Source: Bacteroidota bacterium (GTDB lineage Bacteria; Bacteroidota; Bacteroidia; Chitinophagales; Chitinophagaceae). Taken from it: a stretch of 64,000 bases of DNA. The notes beneath the pieces were generated by a model that saw only the letters and a list, made by a program, of their open reading frames with translations, had not been told where the DNA came from and made no database searches. Numbering within the stretch: the first letter of the stretch is position 1; the number at the start of each line of letters is the position of its first letter. A program made the translations under genes and the position numbers. The stretch covers positions 248,001 through 312,000 of the forward strand of contig JADJSG010000004.1 of NCBI GenBank assembly GCA_016711825.1, given 5' to 3'. Below are positions 8,760 through 18,430 of this stretch, piece after piece.

Positions 8760-10370
8760 ATGAATCAAAACAAATCACTGTTTTCAACTTTGAAATCAGA
8801 TATTCCAGCCGGTATAGTTGTCTTTTTAGTCGCATTGCCTTTATGCTTAGGCATATCATTAGCATCGGGGGCACCATTTTTTAGCGGTATTATCTCTGGC
8901 ATCATTGGTGGGGTAGTCATAGGTTTTCTGAGTGGCTCAAAACTAAGTGTAAGTGGTCCTGCAGCTGGCTTAGCAGCGTTGGTATTAGCCGCTATCACAA
9001 ATATTGGTGATTTTAGGCTTTTTTTATGTGCGGTTTTAATAGCTGGTATTTTGCAAATCGTGATGAGCTTGGCTAAATTAGGAGGCATCGCCAATTATTT
9101 TCCTTCAAGTGTTATAAAGGGTATGCTTACTTGTATCGGCATTTTGATCATCGCCAAGCAAATTCCACATGCAATGGGTTATGATAAAGATGAACAAGGG
9201 CATTTAACGGAATTATTACCCTTTGGTGATATTCACGAAATTTTTCAACCATTACAACATATTGATTTAGGCGTTTTGGGTATTTGTCTTATTTCGATAC
9301 TAATTATGTTGATATGGGACAGACCCTTTATCAAAAAAAGGTTTAAGTTCGTACCGGGCGCTTTGGTTGCAGTCATTATCGCTGTTATTCTGAGTGAATT
9401 ATTGAAGGCATCCAATAGTCCTTTTTTGATTGAGCCTGATCATTTAGTAAGTATAAAAATTGCTGAATCGCCATCCGATTTCCTTGGCTTTTTTACCATT
9501 CCTGATTTTAATGGCTTTTTAAATAGTAAAGTCATTATTACCGGGTTTATGATTGCCATCATTGCATCATTAGAAACATTACTAAGTATTGAAGCTGTAG
9601 ACAATATTGACCCGGAAAGAAATGTTACAAATACAAATAGAGAACTTTTAGCACAGGGAATTGGCAATAGTATTTCTGGGTTAATCGGTGGGCTTCCTAT
9701 TACAAGCGTTATAGTCCGAAGCAGTGCAAACATACATTCAGGGGGCAAATCAAAACTCTCAACCATTTTTCATGGGTTGCTTTTACTTGTTTGCATAATA
9801 GTGATTCCGAGTCTTTTAAATAAAATTCCGCTTGCTGCCTTAGCAGCTATTTTATTGCTTACAGGATATAAATTATGTAAATTATCAGTATTTAAAGATG
9901 TCATCAGCAAAGGTAAATACCAATACATTCCATTCTTTGTTACTGTGATTGTCATACTTGCTATTGACCTCTTTGGCTTGGTACCTGCTGTAAAAGGGGA
10001 AGGACTCCTGATAGGGGTAATTGCAGGATTAATCACTGCTTTTGGTGCTATCTTACATGGTAATTTGAAAAATTCATACTATTTTCACAAAACCAAACAT
10101 CATGAGAATGACATCATCACCATACGATTGTCTGAAGAAGTATCATTTTTAAATAAAGCAAGTATACGTGAAACATTAGACCATATTCCCGAGAATACCA
10201 ACCTCACCATTGATGCAACAATTACCCAATATATTGATTTTGACGTATTAGAAATCATCAAAGAATTTAGAGACATCAAAGCCCCTTTAAAAGATATAAC
10301 TTGTAAGTTAGTGGGGTTTAAAGATGTGTATCAAATAAACAATAATTATCATGTGTCATCAGGACATTAA
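8760..10370 (+). CDS. SulP family anion (probable bicarbonate) transporter
   Basis: A 536-aa inner-membrane protein. The N-terminal part has the SulP core: DIPAGIVVFLVALPLCLGISLASGAP, then SGSKLSVSGPAAGLAALV and further helices to about residue 435. A short cytoplasmic STAS-like domain (about 450-536, with ITIRLSEEVSFLNKASI) completes it. SulP proteins move sulfate, bicarbonate or other anions, often with Na+ or H+. The next gene, 39 bp downstream, is a beta-carbonic anhydrase, a pairing known for bicarbonate-transporting SulP proteins. Bicarbonate is therefore the best inference. DabA and DabB follow in the same run. Confidence 0.9.
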   Translation: MNQNKSLFSTLKSDIPAGIVVFLVALPLCLGISLASGAPFFSGIISGIIGGVVIGFLSGSKLSVSGPAAGLAALVLAAITNIGDFRLFLCAVLIAGILQIVMSLAKLGGIANYFPSSVIKGMLTCIGILIIAKQIPHAMGYDKDEQGHLTELLPFGDIHEIFQPLQHIDLGVLGICLISILIMLIWDRPFIKKRFKFVPGALVAVIIAVILSELLKASNSPFLIEPDHLVSIKIAESPSDFLGFFTIPDFNGFLNSKVIITGFMIAIIASLETLLSIEAVDNIDPERNVTNTNRELLAQGIGNSISGLIGGLPITSVIVRSSANIHSGGKSKLSTIFHGLLLLVCIIVIPSLLNKIPLAALAAILLLTGYKLCKLSVFKDVISKGKYQYIPFFVTVIVILAIDLFGLVPAVKGEGLLIGVIAGLITAFGAILHGNLKNSYYFHKTKHHENDIITIRLSEEVSFLNKASIRETLDHIPENTNLTIDATITQYIDFDVLEIIKEFRDIKAPLKDITCKLVGFKDVYQINNNYHVSSGH

Positions 10371-10409
10371 AAAAATAAATAACTATTAAAAATTAAAATA
10401 TTAAATATC

Positions 10410-11045
10410 ATGGAAAAATCATACGAAAGACTATTAAAGAATAACAAACAATGGGTTGAAAATCAATTAGCCTTAGACCCCACCTATTTTGAGCAACTTG
10501 CCAAAGGGCAATCACCTGAATATTTATGGATAGGTTGTAGTGACAGTCGCGTACCTGCCAATGAAATCACTGGTACTAAACCCGGTGAAATGTTTGTACA
10601 CCGCAATATTGCAAATATGGTAGTACATAGCGATATGAATTTGCTGAGTGTATTGTCATATGCTGTAGAAGTATTAAAAGTAAAACACATCATTGTTTGT
10701 GGCCATTATAACTGTGGCGGTGTGATAGCAGCCATGGGTAATAAACAATATGGCCTGATTGACAACTGGTTGCGACATATCAAAGATGTGTATAGAATGT
10801 ATCATGCCGAATTAGATGCTATTGAAGATGAAACCTTGCGTGCCAGAAGATTTGTAGAAGTCAATGTGATGGAACAGGTGCTTGATTTAGGCAAAACATC
10901 TATTGTACAAAACGCATGGAAAAACAAACAAGATTTGCATGTACATGGATGGGTATACGATATTCATGATGGCATTATTGCTGATTTAGACGTCACTTGT
11001 AGAGGTATTGATGATTTGCATAGCATTTATCAATTTGATATTTAG
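10410..11045 (+). CDS. can: Beta-carbonic anhydrase
   Basis: A 211-aa cytoplasmic enzyme interconverting CO2 and bicarbonate. Zinc ligands and active-site residues of the beta class are all present: C43-S-D45-S-R47 in WIGCSDSRVPANE, and H99 with C102 in VCGHYNCGGV. The length and the conserved GEMFVHRNIANMV segment fit bacterial Can proteins. It sits between the SulP transporter and dabA, with a 21-bp gap to dabA, so the four proteins probably act together on inorganic carbon. The Asp/Arg pair is intact, so the enzyme is predicted to be active. Confidence 0.95.
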   Translation: MEKSYERLLKNNKQWVENQLALDPTYFEQLAKGQSPEYLWIGCSDSRVPANEITGTKPGEMFVHRNIANMVVHSDMNLLSVLSYAVEVLKVKHIIVCGHYNCGGVIAAMGNKQYGLIDNWLRHIKDVYRMYHAELDAIEDETLRARRFVEVNVMEQVLDLGKTSIVQNAWKNKQDLHVHGWVYDIHDGIIADLDVTCRGIDDLHSIYQFDI

Positions 11046-11066
11046 TACCCTTAGGACCTTAAATCT

Positions 11067-13616
11067 ATGACAAATCCGCTATTTGACGAGCAACATCTTT
11101 TAAAAGAGTTAAAGCATTATTTGCCATCCCAAACACCTTTAAAAGATTTTATACATCATAATACGTTGCATGCTTTTCAAGATCTGACCTTTTATGATGC
11201 TATTTTTAAAGCGTCAAAAATATTTGGTTATCAGGCTACTTTGCCTTTAAATGATTTTAGGAAATTGTATGAGGTGGGTCGAATTAATCCTCTTATTTTA
11301 GATCGATGTATTATACAAAAAAAAGGGGCCGCTCACCTTACTACATGGAAGGAAATTGTCCTCTCAAAACAATACCACGAGCCTAAAGAACCTCGTATTG
11401 GACAGTTGAGGGCATTATGGAAAGAAAAATACAAACTTGATATTGACAATCTTGTACAACCATTTTTGTTTCGATTTTTAAGCAATTATCTTGACCAGGG
11501 TATTGCCATCTGGAATTTTCCATTAGGCAATATCCCATTTATAGATGCCGTAAAAGAACTTGAAAAAAATAGTTTTGTTAGTCTTTTTAAAACTACTAAG
11601 GCAAGAAATTTACTTTTTAAAGAGGGACTTAGTATTACAACATTGCTAAACATATTAATTGGCAACGAATCCTTTTATGAACAATATATTTTTGACCAAC
11701 AATTTAGCCATAAAGGATGGAGTGGCATGGTGGCTACCCTGGAAGCAAAACCTGAATCATTGTTATGTCCCCGAAATATATCACTTCATGATATGATTTT
11801 ATTTGAGCTTTTGCTTGAAATTGATCACATAACCCATGAATTGGGTGAAACATTTAAACCATTATGTGTTGATGAGCCATTAGCGAAGGCATTAGACTTA
11901 ATGGAAGATGTAAAACCCACTGAATTACAAGAAGTGCTGCAGATATGGCAAGACGCTTTTGAATGGAGTTATTACGACGAAATACTTGCTGGCTTACAAC
12001 AACTAAAAATACATAAAAGCACACCTATAGTTACAATACCGAAGAAGAGTGATAACAGTTTTCAGGCCCTCTTTTGTATAGATGAAAGGGAATGCAGTTT
12101 AAGAAGTTATGTTGAAAGTGTTGATCCAACATCAGAAACTTTTGGATGCCCTGGTTTTTTTGGTGTAGAGTTTTATTTTCAGGCTGAAAATGCCCAATTC
12201 TATGACAAACTTTGTCCGGCACCTGTCACCCCTAAGTATTTAATTAAAGAATATGGTGTTTCAAAAAAAAGAAAACATGACCTCTTCTATACTAAAAAAT
12301 CACATGAGTTTATCACTGGTTTTTTAAGTGCCTTAACATTTGGGTTTTGGGCGGGTTATCGATTAGTCAAAAACCTCTTTTACCCTACCATGGGTCCCGC
12401 TATTTCAAATGCTTTTGCACATATGAATTTATATGGCAAATTAACCATCGAAAATAAAAACCAAGAAGAAAAAGAAAACGGCTTACAAATCGGATTTACC
12501 ATTGAAGAAATGGCTGACCGAGTGGCTAACTTATTAAATGGCATTGGGCTGACCCAACATTTTGCACCCATCATTTATATCGTAGCTCATGGCAGCAGCA
12601 GTGCCAACAATCCCCATCATGGGGCACATGATTGTGGGGCTTGCAGTGGCAAACCAGGTTCTGTAAACAGTAGGGTATTTTCTTTTATGGCAAACCATAC
12701 TGCTGTTCGAGAATTGTTAGCATTACGTAATATACATATTCCAGCAAATACACAATTTATAGGCGCATTGCACGATACGGCTGCAGATATGATTGTTTAT
12801 TACGATGAGGATATATTAAATGAGCAAAACGCACAAAATCACCTTAAACATCTGGCCACTTTTGAAAGTGCCTTAGATTTAAACGCCAAAGAAAGAAGTC
12901 GAAGATTTGCATCTATTAATACCAAAAGCGAATTAAAAAAAATAAGAAAAGCCATCCAGCAAAGAGCCGTTTCATTGTTTGAACCAAGACCAGAATTGGG
13001 GCATGGTACCAATACCTTGTGCATTGTAGGGAATAGAGAAATGTCAAAAGGCATCTTTTTAGATAGACGTGCATTTTTAAATTCATATAATTATAAAACA
13101 GATATAGATGGACAGTATTTGACAGGTGTGATGAAACCATTAGGTCCAGTATGTGGGGGAATCAATTTAGAATATTATTTTTCAAGGGTTGATAATTACA
13201 AATTAGGTGCTGGAACTAAACTACCGCACAATGTGGTGGGATTAATTGGTGTATCAAATAGCAGTGATGGCGACTTAAGACCAGGATTACCCTGGCAAAT
13301 GATAGAAGTACATGACCCATTGCGCCTGCTTATTATAGTAGAACATTTTCCTGACATCATCCTTAAATCGATACAGTCATCGCCCGAAATGTATGAGTGG
13401 TTTATAAATGAATGGGTGCACTTAATTGCCGTTAATCCTGAAACCAATGAACTATCATACTTTAAAGAAGGGGCCTTTGTACCTTATAAAACCCTATCAA
13501 AAGAAATTCACTTCTATAAAGATGTCCATTCACTGCTCGAAAATGCCAAAGAAATGGAAACAAATCATATTGTGCATGCTACCCAAGAAAACCTACCCGT
13601 ATTTATTTATAACTAA
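11067..13616 (+). CDS. dabA: Inorganic carbon accumulation subunit DabA (DUF2309)
   Basis: An 849-aa protein of the DUF2309/DabA family, the cytoplasmic carbonic-anhydrase-like subunit of the DAB complex. The zinc and active-site residues defined for DabA can be placed: C337 and D339 in LFCIDERECS, then H508 and C523 in HGSSSANNPHHGAHDCGAC. The 15-residue H-to-C spacing matches the family. The N-terminus has the family's histidine motif (PLKDFIHHNTLHAF). Known DAB complexes couple cation flow through DabB to one-way CO2 hydration by DabA, accumulating bicarbonate. DabB follows 8 bp downstream. All key residues are intact. Confidence 0.93.
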   Translation: MTNPLFDEQHLLKELKHYLPSQTPLKDFIHHNTLHAFQDLTFYDAIFKASKIFGYQATLPLNDFRKLYEVGRINPLILDRCIIQKKGAAHLTTWKEIVLSKQYHEPKEPRIGQLRALWKEKYKLDIDNLVQPFLFRFLSNYLDQGIAIWNFPLGNIPFIDAVKELEKNSFVSLFKTTKARNLLFKEGLSITTLLNILIGNESFYEQYIFDQQFSHKGWSGMVATLEAKPESLLCPRNISLHDMILFELLLEIDHITHELGETFKPLCVDEPLAKALDLMEDVKPTELQEVLQIWQDAFEWSYYDEILAGLQQLKIHKSTPIVTIPKKSDNSFQALFCIDERECSLRSYVESVDPTSETFGCPGFFGVEFYFQAENAQFYDKLCPAPVTPKYLIKEYGVSKKRKHDLFYTKKSHEFITGFLSALTFGFWAGYRLVKNLFYPTMGPAISNAFAHMNLYGKLTIENKNQEEKENGLQIGFTIEEMADRVANLLNGIGLTQHFAPIIYIVAHGSSSANNPHHGAHDCGACSGKPGSVNSRVFSFMANHTAVRELLALRNIHIPANTQFIGALHDTAADMIVYYDEDILNEQNAQNHLKHLATFESALDLNAKERSRRFASINTKSELKKIRKAIQQRAVSLFEPRPELGHGTNTLCIVGNREMSKGIFLDRRAFLNSYNYKTDIDGQYLTGVMKPLGPVCGGINLEYYFSRVDNYKLGAGTKLPHNVVGLIGVSNSSDGDLRPGLPWQMIEVHDPLRLLIIVEHFPDIILKSIQSSPEMYEWFINEWVHLIAVNPETNELSYFKEGAFVPYKTLSKEIHFYKDVHSLLENAKEMETNHIVHATQENLPVFIYN

Positions 13617-13624
13617 GCACTCAA

Positions 13625-15496
13625 ATGGAACAATATCTTCAACTATTTCTTGTGATACCCTTGTTAGGTTTTATGGTTAGTTTGTTTTTTACAAATAAAC
13701 AAGAAAGCCATATTGCAATAAATGCCTATCTCTGTTTTGGGATACAACTTCTAGGTATTTTATTTTTTACTATTTATTGGATTTTCCAGCAATCTCCCAT
13801 TTTGGATTTAAAGCATTTTACCTTTTATAAGGAAGAGAATATTGAAATTTTCTTAGATTTTTATTTTGACCGTTACACAGCGGTATTTGCCATACTTGGG
13901 GCTTTCATTACTTTTTTAATCGCCATCTTTAGCAAATTTTACTTGCATCGAGACTCAGGGTATAAACGATTTTTTAGTACGATATTATTATTTTTCTTTG
14001 GTTATAATGTGACTGTTTTTGCCGGAAATTTTGAAACTTTATTTATTGGTTGGGAATTTTTGGGTATCACATCATTTCTATTAATCGCTTTTTATCGTGA
14101 CCGATATTTACCCGTTAAGAACGCATTAAAAACCATTTCATTATATCGACTGGGTGACATTTGTATTATTTTGGCATTGTGGACTAGCCACCATGTCTGG
14201 CATGAAAATATCACTTTTGTGAAACTAAATGATGTTGACCTGGTAGCATCTAATATTTCAAATCATTATAACCAAGTGATCTTTTTACTTTGTATGATTG
14301 TTGTAGCAGCATCTATCAAATCGGCACAATTTCCGTTCGCTTCCTGGTTACCAAGAGCCATGGAAGGACCAACTACCTCCAGTGCTGTTTTTTACGGTTC
14401 GCTTGCCGTGCACTTAGGGGTCTTTTTATTACTTAGGACCTATCATTATTGGGAACCTATACTTGCCATGAAAATAATCATTGTAATTATTGGCGTTATG
14501 ACTGCCCTTATTGCCACTTTGATTGCACGAGTCCAGTCAACGGTCAAAACACAAATAGCGTATGCTTCCATTGCGCAAATAGGTCTCATGTTTATAGAGG
14601 TCGCCCTGGGTTGGCATGTTTTAGCATTGATACATCTTACAGGCAATGCATTATTAAGAACTTATCAATTATTAGTATCTCCTTCGATATTAGGATATAT
14701 GATTCATGAACAATTTTTTAATTTCAAACCAAAAAAACATTCCAATCCCCATTCTGTGGGTTATAAGCTTACAAATAGCTTATATCTCTTGAGTATGCAA
14801 GAATGGAAGATGGATTTATTATTAAAAAAAATATGCTGGGATCCTTTAAAACGAATAGGCAAAGGATTTAACTTTTTATCTAATAAGAAGGGGCTTATAG
14901 CAATGATTATAATCTATATCGCAGGTGTTATTTTTTTAGTGCTCAATAAGAATTTAAGTCAGCAAATAGACCATTATTTGCATTTGTTTTATGGTATTGG
15001 TGGTTTGATTATGATATTGATGGCTTTTGTGGAAAAATCGAATCCTTTAAAAGCATGGTGGCTCATCATACTAAGTCAATCCTATGTCATTCTTTCTATT
15101 GCACTTTTAAATGATAAATATGAGTACATGGAGATTATCCTTTATATAGGAGGCCTATGTATTGCTGCAATAGTAGGAACTATAGTGTTATTGAAAATAA
15201 AAAAACGAGAAGTTCAAATCGATTTAAATGATTTTTATGGCCTGATAGATCAATATCCTTCATTAGGAACATGGTTTTTAATTGCATGTCTCGCCTTTGT
15301 AGGCTTACCTTTTACACCCTCTTTTATTGGATTGGATTTAATGTATAGTCATATTGACCATGAAGCCTATCTATTAGTAACGATTACTTCATTTAGTTTT
15401 TTAGTGTTAGAACTATCCGTATTAAGAATTTATGCAAGGGTTTTTTTAGGTCCAAACAAAAAACAATTACACCCAACTGCATTTAGAAGTTCTTAA
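13625..15496 (+). CDS. dabB: DabB, NuoL-like membrane subunit of the DAB complex
   Basis: A 623-aa polytopic protein related to NADH dehydrogenase subunit 5 (proton-conducting membrane transporter family). The antiporter core is visible: FIGWEFLGITSFLLIAFYRDR, then KSAQFPFASWLPRAMEGPTTSSA, a conserved lysine-containing segment, and TLIARVQSTVKTQIAYASIAQIG. Outside complex I, a protein of this type next to DUF2309 is the cation-conducting partner DabB. No other complex I genes are nearby. Several hydrophobic segments run to the C-terminus, which ends in a short charged tail. It is the last gene of the sulP-can-dabA-dabB run. Confidence 0.9.
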   Translation: MEQYLQLFLVIPLLGFMVSLFFTNKQESHIAINAYLCFGIQLLGILFFTIYWIFQQSPILDLKHFTFYKEENIEIFLDFYFDRYTAVFAILGAFITFLIAIFSKFYLHRDSGYKRFFSTILLFFFGYNVTVFAGNFETLFIGWEFLGITSFLLIAFYRDRYLPVKNALKTISLYRLGDICIILALWTSHHVWHENITFVKLNDVDLVASNISNHYNQVIFLLCMIVVAASIKSAQFPFASWLPRAMEGPTTSSAVFYGSLAVHLGVFLLLRTYHYWEPILAMKIIIVIIGVMTALIATLIARVQSTVKTQIAYASIAQIGLMFIEVALGWHVLALIHLTGNALLRTYQLLVSPSILGYMIHEQFFNFKPKKHSNPHSVGYKLTNSLYLLSMQEWKMDLLLKKICWDPLKRIGKGFNFLSNKKGLIAMIIIYIAGVIFLVLNKNLSQQIDHYLHLFYGIGGLIMILMAFVEKSNPLKAWWLIILSQSYVILSIALLNDKYEYMEIILYIGGLCIAAIVGTIVLLKIKKREVQIDLNDFYGLIDQYPSLGTWFLIACLAFVGLPFTPSFIGLDLMYSHIDHEAYLLVTITSFSFLVLELSVLRIYARVFLGPNKKQLHPTAFRSS

Positions 15497-15662
15497 AGAG
15501 GATCTTTATATAACGCATGAGTCCTTTTTTCAAAATCAACTGAATACATATAAAGTATTACACCAGTTTGCTTTCATAGTAAGTTATACCAATCATTGTT
15601 TAGCATAAATAAAGTCTAGTAGAAATATTAATATATTCTTTGTAGATTTATCATTTCAACCG

Positions 15663-17510
15663 ATGAAGAAACTCAAACTTTTACTGATAGTCAGCTTATT
15701 TTCGACACTGTTGACAGCGCAAAATAAGTATTTAGATAGTTTACAAAACTGGTTGCTTGTACATCAGGAACAAGACACCCAAAGGGTGATGAATACCCAT
15801 CGATTGTCGTATCGTTTGTCTGAAATTAATCCATCAAAAGCGTGGCGTTATGCCAAAGAAAGTGAAGTGTTGGCTACTAAAATTGGATTTACCAAGGGTA
15901 TTTGTCTTTCAAACATCAATTATGCTATTTTAGAAACCAATGAGGGTAATTTTAAAAGTAGCGCAGAGTATTATTTAAAAGCAATACAGTATGCAGAAAA
16001 AATAAATTACACAAGAGGCATCAGTATTTCATACAACAATATTGGGGACAATTATTTCAAACTTAAAGAGTATAATAAAGTACTAGAGTACTCTGAAAAA
16101 GCCCTGGCCCTTAATAAAAAAATTAATGAATCAAGGGGACAAGCGATTAATCTGGAACAAATTGGACAAGTGTATTTTGCTAAAAAAGAATATGACAAAG
16201 CTTTTAAATATTGGAATGAAAGTATACAACTGGCCAACGAATCAGGCGACCCAAATATCAATACACAATTGATCATTGATATCGCAAAATATTATTTAGA
16301 AAAAAACCAACCTGATAAAGCATTTACTTATTTAAAAACAGCTGATTCAATTGCAGCCGCTTCAAACGAAATATTGTTGCAAGTACTAACCTACAAAGCA
16401 TTTGCCACCGGATTTCAAAAGAAAAAACAAGATGACAGTACCATTCTCTATTTGCAAAAAGCTTTAAAATCGACCCAAACATTAGAAAACAAAACTGAAG
16501 AATGTGATATATATAGTTTAATTGCAGCACACTTTGAAAATATAAAACAATATGATTCAGCATTTCATTATTTAAGAAAACATAAAATACTCAGTGATAC
16601 CGTACTCAGTGATAAAAATTTTGCACACTTAGCTTTCATCCAAACACAATATGAAACTGAACTGAAAGAAAAAGAAAACCAGCAATTACGATCGATACAA
16701 TTATCACAAAATCGAAAAATTTCAGAAAAAAACGCATTGCTCATTGCTTCAGCCATTGCTTTATTATTGGCATTGTTGTCGACTATACTCCTTTACAGAT
16801 CATTTCAAAATAAAAAACAGCAATTGATCCTGGAAGAAGAAAAAAAGCTTTCAGAATACAATCAGCAATTTGCTGAACTTGAGATTAAATCATTGCGATC
16901 GCAAATGAATCCTCATTTTTTGTTCAATTCGCTTAATTCAATTAGAAATTACATCATAAAAAACGAATCGCAAATTGCCAGTAATTACTTAGCCAATTTT
17001 GCTTCATTAATGCGTAAAATATTAGATGCCTCTCAACAAAGCAAAATATCGTTGCAAGAAGAAATTGAGATGTTGAAACTATATCTTGATTTAGAACTTA
17101 TGCGTTTTTCGAATCGGTTTACCTATAGCTTCCATATTGACGAGGCTATCGTACATGAAGACTTTGATATCCCATCTATGGTAATACAGCCGTTTGTAGA
17201 AAATGCCATATGGCATGGTTTGCTCAATAAAGAGAGTGATGCCCACCTAACCATCAATTTTAAAGAAATAGTAGACAATGATTATGAAATATTGTGCGAA
17301 GTCATTGACAATGGCATAGGTCGTAAACAAAGTCAACAGTTTAAAAACAATTTAAAAAAACACCAATCAAAAGGGATCGACATTACCAAAGAACGTTTAA
17401 AAAGGCTCTCAAAAATACCCCAAAACGAACCAATCCTGATTATTGACCTAGAAGACGAAGATGGCAATGCAAAAGGTACGATGGTGCAAATACACCTGCC
17501 TATTTTGTAA
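15663..17510 (+). CDS. TPR-containing LytS-type sensor histidine kinase
   Basis: A 615-aa protein with a signal peptide (cleavage near LLTAQ), about six tetratricopeptide repeats (residues ~35-330, for example ISISYNNIGDNYFKLKEYNKVLEYSEKALAL), one transmembrane helix (LIASAIALLLALLSTILLY), a short coiled coil, and a His_kinase domain. The phosphoacceptor motif is QMNPHFLFNSLNSIRNYI. An ATPase region follows, with IQPFVENAIWHG (N box) and EVIDNGIGR (G1 box). Such kinases usually pair with a LytTR response regulator, but none is adjacent here. The sensed signal is unknown; the periplasmic TPR array probably mediates protein contact. Confidence 0.9.
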   Translation: MKKLKLLLIVSLFSTLLTAQNKYLDSLQNWLLVHQEQDTQRVMNTHRLSYRLSEINPSKAWRYAKESEVLATKIGFTKGICLSNINYAILETNEGNFKSSAEYYLKAIQYAEKINYTRGISISYNNIGDNYFKLKEYNKVLEYSEKALALNKKINESRGQAINLEQIGQVYFAKKEYDKAFKYWNESIQLANESGDPNINTQLIIDIAKYYLEKNQPDKAFTYLKTADSIAAASNEILLQVLTYKAFATGFQKKKQDDSTILYLQKALKSTQTLENKTEECDIYSLIAAHFENIKQYDSAFHYLRKHKILSDTVLSDKNFAHLAFIQTQYETELKEKENQQLRSIQLSQNRKISEKNALLIASAIALLLALLSTILLYRSFQNKKQQLILEEEKKLSEYNQQFAELEIKSLRSQMNPHFLFNSLNSIRNYIIKNESQIASNYLANFASLMRKILDASQQSKISLQEEIEMLKLYLDLELMRFSNRFTYSFHIDEAIVHEDFDIPSMVIQPFVENAIWHGLLNKESDAHLTINFKEIVDNDYEILCEVIDNGIGRKQSQQFKNNLKKHQSKGIDITKERLKRLSKIPQNEPILIIDLEDEDGNAKGTMVQIHLPIL

Positions 17511-17598
17511 AAAAATGAACAAAAACACGAGATTTGAATAAAATACTTGTTATTGTATCACTGAACACTTATTTTTATGGCTTAGAAAATACAGACTC

Positions 17599-18345
17599 AT
17601 GATAAAACGCTTAATACTACTATTGATTTGTGCTTTGATGTTTCAAAATAGCGACGCGCAAAATATGCGTAAACAGTTGAAAAAAAGAACCGCAGAGGCT
17701 TGTTTTTATGGCAATTTAGGCTACTACGGCAACCCACATTGGGGTGTAGGCGCTAATATTCACTATTTACATGGTATCGGTCGAAAAAAACAATTTTTCA
17801 GCATAGGTTGCGGATTAAGAGCCAATGTCTTTTTCTCTGAAAAAAGAAATTATATCACCTCTAGTCCAGTATTAACAGCGCGTAATCCAGGTGGAGCCGA
17901 TACAATGTATATGGCTGAAGCCCAGACAAATACCTTGAATGCTTATTTGGCAATCAAAATACATATCAAAAAAGGGGTAGACATTCATATCAATACCGAT
18001 TTGGGTGGTATAAACTTTGGGGATAGCAAAATAGGCCTTTTTCGTTCGTACGAAACCAATCCTAAACCCCCTGGAATCAAATATAAGTCAGAGCCTTATG
18101 CCTTTAATGCAAATTTACTCAACGGTAGCTATGGTTCTATCATGACTGAAGCCTATGGGTCTTTCCGATTGAATGATGTACTTTGGTGGAGACTTGGATT
18201 TAACTATTACAGAAATGAATATAAAATTGACACAAATATCCCTATGAATGGTAAACGTTTTTATCAAAATCACTGGATGGTAATGAGTGGCCTTGCCTTT
18301 GACCTTAGATGGAAGAAAAACATTGAACAAGCAAGATATTTTTAA
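17599..18345 (+). CDS. Predicted outer-membrane beta-barrel protein
   Basis: A 248-aa protein with a signal peptide ending near NSDAQ. The mature part alternates polar and hydrophobic residues and is rich in Tyr, Gly and Asn (YGNLGYYGNPHWGVGANIHY; WWRLGFNYYRNEYKI). It ends in an aromatic residue, as outer-membrane beta-barrels do. No specific family was recognised. It is followed by a strong terminator at 18367-18394, so it ends its own transcript. It could sense or transport something linked to the upstream kinase, but that is only a positional guess. Confidence 0.65.
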   Translation: MIKRLILLLICALMFQNSDAQNMRKQLKKRTAEACFYGNLGYYGNPHWGVGANIHYLHGIGRKKQFFSIGCGLRANVFFSEKRNYITSSPVLTARNPGGADTMYMAEAQTNTLNAYLAIKIHIKKGVDIHINTDLGGINFGDSKIGLFRSYETNPKPPGIKYKSEPYAFNANLLNGSYGSIMTEAYGSFRLNDVLWWRLGFNYYRNEYKIDTNIPMNGKRFYQNHWMVMSGLAFDLRWKKNIEQARYF

Positions 18346-18366
18346 ACCATAATAGAAATAAAACAG

Positions 18367-18394
18367 AAAGGCAACCCACTTAAAGGTTGCCTTT
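18367..18394 (+). terminator. Rho-independent terminator
   Basis: A 10-bp perfect stem (AAAGGCAACC / GGTTGCCTTT) with an 8-nt loop, followed by a run of T. It lies 22 bp after the beta-barrel gene and separates it from mtaB. Confidence 0.9.
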
Positions 18395-18430
18395 TTTTTA
18401 TCGATAGATATCCCTTATTTTTGCAATACT

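Noticed and set aside
8760..15496. Carboxysome or autotrophic CO2 fixation
   Set aside because: No RuBisCO, shell proteins or Calvin-cycle genes are in the window; the cluster alone supports only bicarbonate supply.
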